This document shows, in pieces, positions 62,965 to 64,000 of a DNA stretch of 64,000 nucleotides (position 1 is its first letter; the number at the start of each line of letters is the position of its first letter). The translations under genes and the position numbers were made by a program. The notes beneath the pieces are model-generated. The model searched no databases. It had not been told where the DNA came from and saw only the letters and a program-made list of their open reading frames with translations. Where the stretch lies: assembly GCF_030652235.1 (NCBI RefSeq), contig NZ_JAUSBA010000022.1, positions 1 to 64,000 on the forward strand. The letters are read 5' to 3'. The stretch comes from Cypionkella sp. GTDB lineage: Bacteria; Pseudomonadota; Alphaproteobacteria; Rhodobacterales; Rhodobacteraceae.

Positions 62965-64000
62965 CAGCCATCCTCCAGATGCAGTAGTAACCCAAGTGCC
63001 AGAAACGTCGCCGCAATCGGTGGGCTCCACGCCGCCAGTAAGATCGGAATCTGGCCATTTTGCCCCAAAACCTGCGCGAAGTTGCGCAGGAAAAAGATCA
63101 AAAATCCGCCAAGCAACGCCAACAGCACCATCTGCCCGGTCTTGCCAAATCGCGCATGGCGCATGGTAAAGCCCGCCGCAATCAGCACCATCGCCGCCAG
63201 CAAGACCGGCAAGGCCAGCTCCATCTGCGTCCACACCTGATAGCTGCGCGCCGAAAAGCCAGCCCGCTCCAAGGCTTTGATATACGAGGGCAGCGCCCAA
63301 AACGCCACAGACGAAGGATCGCCAAAGCCGTCGCGTAGGCGGTCTTGCGTCAGATCAGTGGGCAGGCGCATCTCCACCGCCGTCGCAAGGGCTGTCTGTT
63401 CAGGATTAGCATCGGTCAATGACCAGCGCTTGGCGCCATGCAACACCCATTCCCCCGGCAACAATTGCGCCGACGTGGCCTCGATGCGCTGCGTTGGCGT
63501 ACCTTCCGGGTTAAAGGTGATCACCGTGACGCCCTGCAACGTCGTGCCACCCGGATCACTGCGCGTAGCCTTGATCACCGACTGACCCGCCGCATTGCCC
63601 TGCCGCATCCACAAACCATCCTCTGACAGCGACAGCAGCGATCCCTCTTGCCCACGCTGCGCTGCCAGTCGGTCATAGGCCTTCGAGGTCGCCGCCACCA
63701 ACGGATTGAACACCGCCACCGCCACCGCGCCGATCAGCAAAGCCATCACCACCGGTGCCAGCAGAAACTGCAACCCTGACCGCCCTGAGGCGCGCACCAC
63801 CACCAGCTCCGAGGACCGCGCCAGCCCCAAAAACAGCGCAATCGCCGTCAAGATCATGATCAGGGGCAGGATCTGATACAGGCTCTCCGGCACATTCAGC
63901 AGCGACAGATACAAAGCCCCGCCCAATGTCACCCCAACCTTACGCAGCTGATCAATCACATCGATCAGCAGCAAAATCGCCGCGAACACGCCAAACACCA
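62964..64000 (-). CDS. lptG: LPS export permease LptG, 5' end outside the window
   Basis: The visible 345 codons cover most of the YjgP/YjgQ-family permease: VIDQLRK, LNVPESLYQILPLIMILTAI, SSELVVVRASGRSGLQFL, a periplasmic jellyroll (about mid-protein), and three C-terminal helices (PVLLAAMVLIAAGFTMRH, LLALLGGFLIFFLRNFAQVL). Because family members start 15-20 residues earlier, the true start lies past 64000. With LptF it forms the channel of LptB2FG, which drives LPS to LptD, encoded next. Confidence 0.92.
   Translation of the reverse strand, partial: VFGVFAAILLLIDVIDQLRKVGVTLGGALYLSLLNVPESLYQILPLIMILTAIALFLGLARSSELVVVRASGRSGLQFLLAPVVMALLIGAVAVAVFNPLVAATSKAYDRLAAQRGQEGSLLSLSEDGLWMRQGNAAGQSVIKATRSDPGGTTLQGVTVITFNPEGTPTQRIEATSAQLLPGEWVLHGAKRWSLTDANPEQTALATAVEMRLPTDLTQDRLRDGFGDPSSVAFWALPSYIKALERAGFSARSYQVWTQMELALPVLLAAMVLIAAGFTMRHARFGKTGQMVLLALLGGFLIFFLRNFAQVLGQNGQIPILLAAWSPPIAATFLALGLLLHLEDG

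Noticed and set aside
62965-63300. Upstream extension of lptD
   Set aside because: These codons overlap lptG in another frame and lack a signal peptide. The ATG at 62964 starts a clear one.

Overview
The window looks like chromosome from a Rhodobacteraceae-type alphaproteobacterium. The evidence is GC-rich coding with G/C-ending codons, a GTTC-N7-GTTC (alphaproteobacterial LexA-type) box before uvrA, alphaproteobacterial families (DUF4167, DUF455, DUF6636, an IolC-DUF2090 fusion), the gene order phoR-pstSCAB-phoU-phoB, and short intergenic hairpins and a GCCTCCGGCGGGAGTATTT repeat of a kind I associate with this family. No rRNA, tRNA, CRISPR array or prophage was seen. Nearly all of it is ordinary core genome; the unusual part is the first 1.3 kb.

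Layout. 1-1280: three nested, decayed IS3-family elements, followed by the 3' remnant of a class I/II aminotransferase. Two of the transposase remnants carry 39-bp in-frame palindromic insertions that share a 10-bp core at the same offset, and a third shorter hairpin insertion lies nearby; this is the best candidate for something undescribed. 1749-6826: cell-wall amidase, PBP1A and release factor 2. 6933-12424: a DUF2189 membrane protein, an MFS exporter, an overlapping M23 peptidase/bactofilin pair, and a DUF455/Bcp pair. 12564-21693: a giant AsmA/YhdP-like protein with queA, two MFS transporters, a DUF924 protein and lipoamide dehydrogenase. 21724-27213: uvrA with its SOS box, a small secreted protein, and an NCS1 nucleobase-type transporter behind a long, possibly structured leader.

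27327-37505: carbon catabolism. mmsA diverges from a LysR regulator around a 14-bp palindrome; a CBS protein and coaD follow; then iolR and iolC-iolD-iolE-iolB for myo-inositol. GGAA-N6-TTCC operators precede both iolR and iolC. 37509-45446: a small hypothetical gene and the phosphate regulon (phoR-pstS-pstC-pstA-pstB-phoU-phoB) with a three-repeat Pho box before pstS.

45642-53515: nucleoside hydrolase, an orphan ferric-iron binding protein with a hairpin leader, MazG, an M20 amidohydrolase, a DUF6636 protein, and an aminotransferase/agmatinase-type ureohydrolase/DUF1499 run. 53710-57657: a CHAP lipoprotein, prfA-prmC, and a DUF4167 protein with a 30-bp tandem repeat. 57730-64000 (minus strand): lptG (cut by the window end)-lptD-surA-pdxA-rsmA, the conserved outer-membrane biogenesis operon.
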